Shown: one piece after another, positions 63,989 through 64,000 of the stretch
How the letters are laid out: each line of letters begins with the position of its first letter
Position numbering within the stretch: position 1 is the first letter of the stretch
From: Luteimonas sp. MC1750
GTDB lineage: Bacteria; Pseudomonadota; Gammaproteobacteria; Xanthomonadales; Xanthomonadaceae
NCBI RefSeq assembly: GCF_016615955.1
Contig: NZ_CP067113.1
Coordinates: 558,001 to 622,000 of the forward strand
DNA: 64,000 nt
Direction of reading: 5' to 3'
Position numbers and translations under genes: made by a program
The notes under the pieces: model-generated
Databases searched by the model: none
Told to the model about the DNA's origin: nothing
Seen by the model: the letters and a program-made list of their open reading frames with translations, nothing else

Positions 63989-64000
63989 CATTTGCGTACT

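Overview
The window is high-GC bacterial chromosome with dense, mostly housekeeping genes. Gene content and order point to the Xanthomonadaceae/Lysobacteraceae (Luteimonas/Lysobacter/Xanthomonas relatives). The evidence is divergent yggS-proC and pilT-pilU, aroK-aroB-small WGR gene-hemE, a histone H1-like KKTAKK-repeat protein, a TonB-dependent receptor next to a TPR-sulfotransferase, and GTP-type PEP carboxykinase. The assignment rests on recognised protein families and gene order only. I see no rRNA, tRNA, CRISPR array, insertion sequence, phage gene or island boundary.

Layout. 1-5 kb: end of a Zn-alcohol dehydrogenase, a small conserved protein, ahcY behind a SAH riboswitch, and a LysM protein of unknown role. 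4.6-15.4 kb: S9 peptidase, REP-type inverted repeats next to the metK terminator, metK, a YdjM-like membrane protein, a nucleoside transporter-ribokinase-dusB set, a GGDEF protein with an altered GGQEF site, and an aldo/keto reductase. 15.4-20.2 kb: Fur-box hemP, stomatin-NfeD pair, gcvT and gcvH, then a 790-base region without a clear gene that holds a candidate small RNA and a hairpin-rich leader before the H1-like gene. 20.2-26.8 kb: serine hydrolase, then a tight lemA-M48 peptidase-MFS-epimerase cluster. 26.9-32 kb: fadE divergent from a TetR regulator, then pckG. 32-43.7 kb: TPR-sulfotransferase, TonB-dependent receptor, a small barrel-like exported protein, hslO, mtgA, glycosyltransferase plus CBS protein, AsmA-like protein, hemolysin III-like protein. 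43.8-53.7 kb: a second REP pair, prfC, M23 peptidase, propeller lipoprotein, sdaA, glutaredoxin-like protein, YceI lipoprotein, and a large propeller hybrid sensor kinase. 53.8-64 kb: aroK-aroB-WGR-hemE, dodecin, glycerate-kinase-like protein, pdxH, BtuF-like protein, DoxX, yggS-proC, pilT-pilU.

How genes work together. AhcY and MetK are two arms of the methyl cycle, and ahcY appears to be induced by its own substrate through the riboswitch. GcvT and GcvH are glycine cleavage proteins (gcvP is not here). The nucleoside transporter and ribokinase suggest nucleoside salvage. FadE with the divergent TetR, followed by PckG, suggests fatty-acid use feeding gluconeogenesis. PilT and PilU are the type IV pilus retraction motors.

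I found no large novel system. The best candidates for undescribed biology are the small-RNA/structured-leader region between gcvH and the H1-like gene, the two REP pairs with compensatory stem changes, the LysM protein, and the lemA-M48-MFS-epimerase cluster. Some starts differ from the longest possible frame; the reason is given in each entry.
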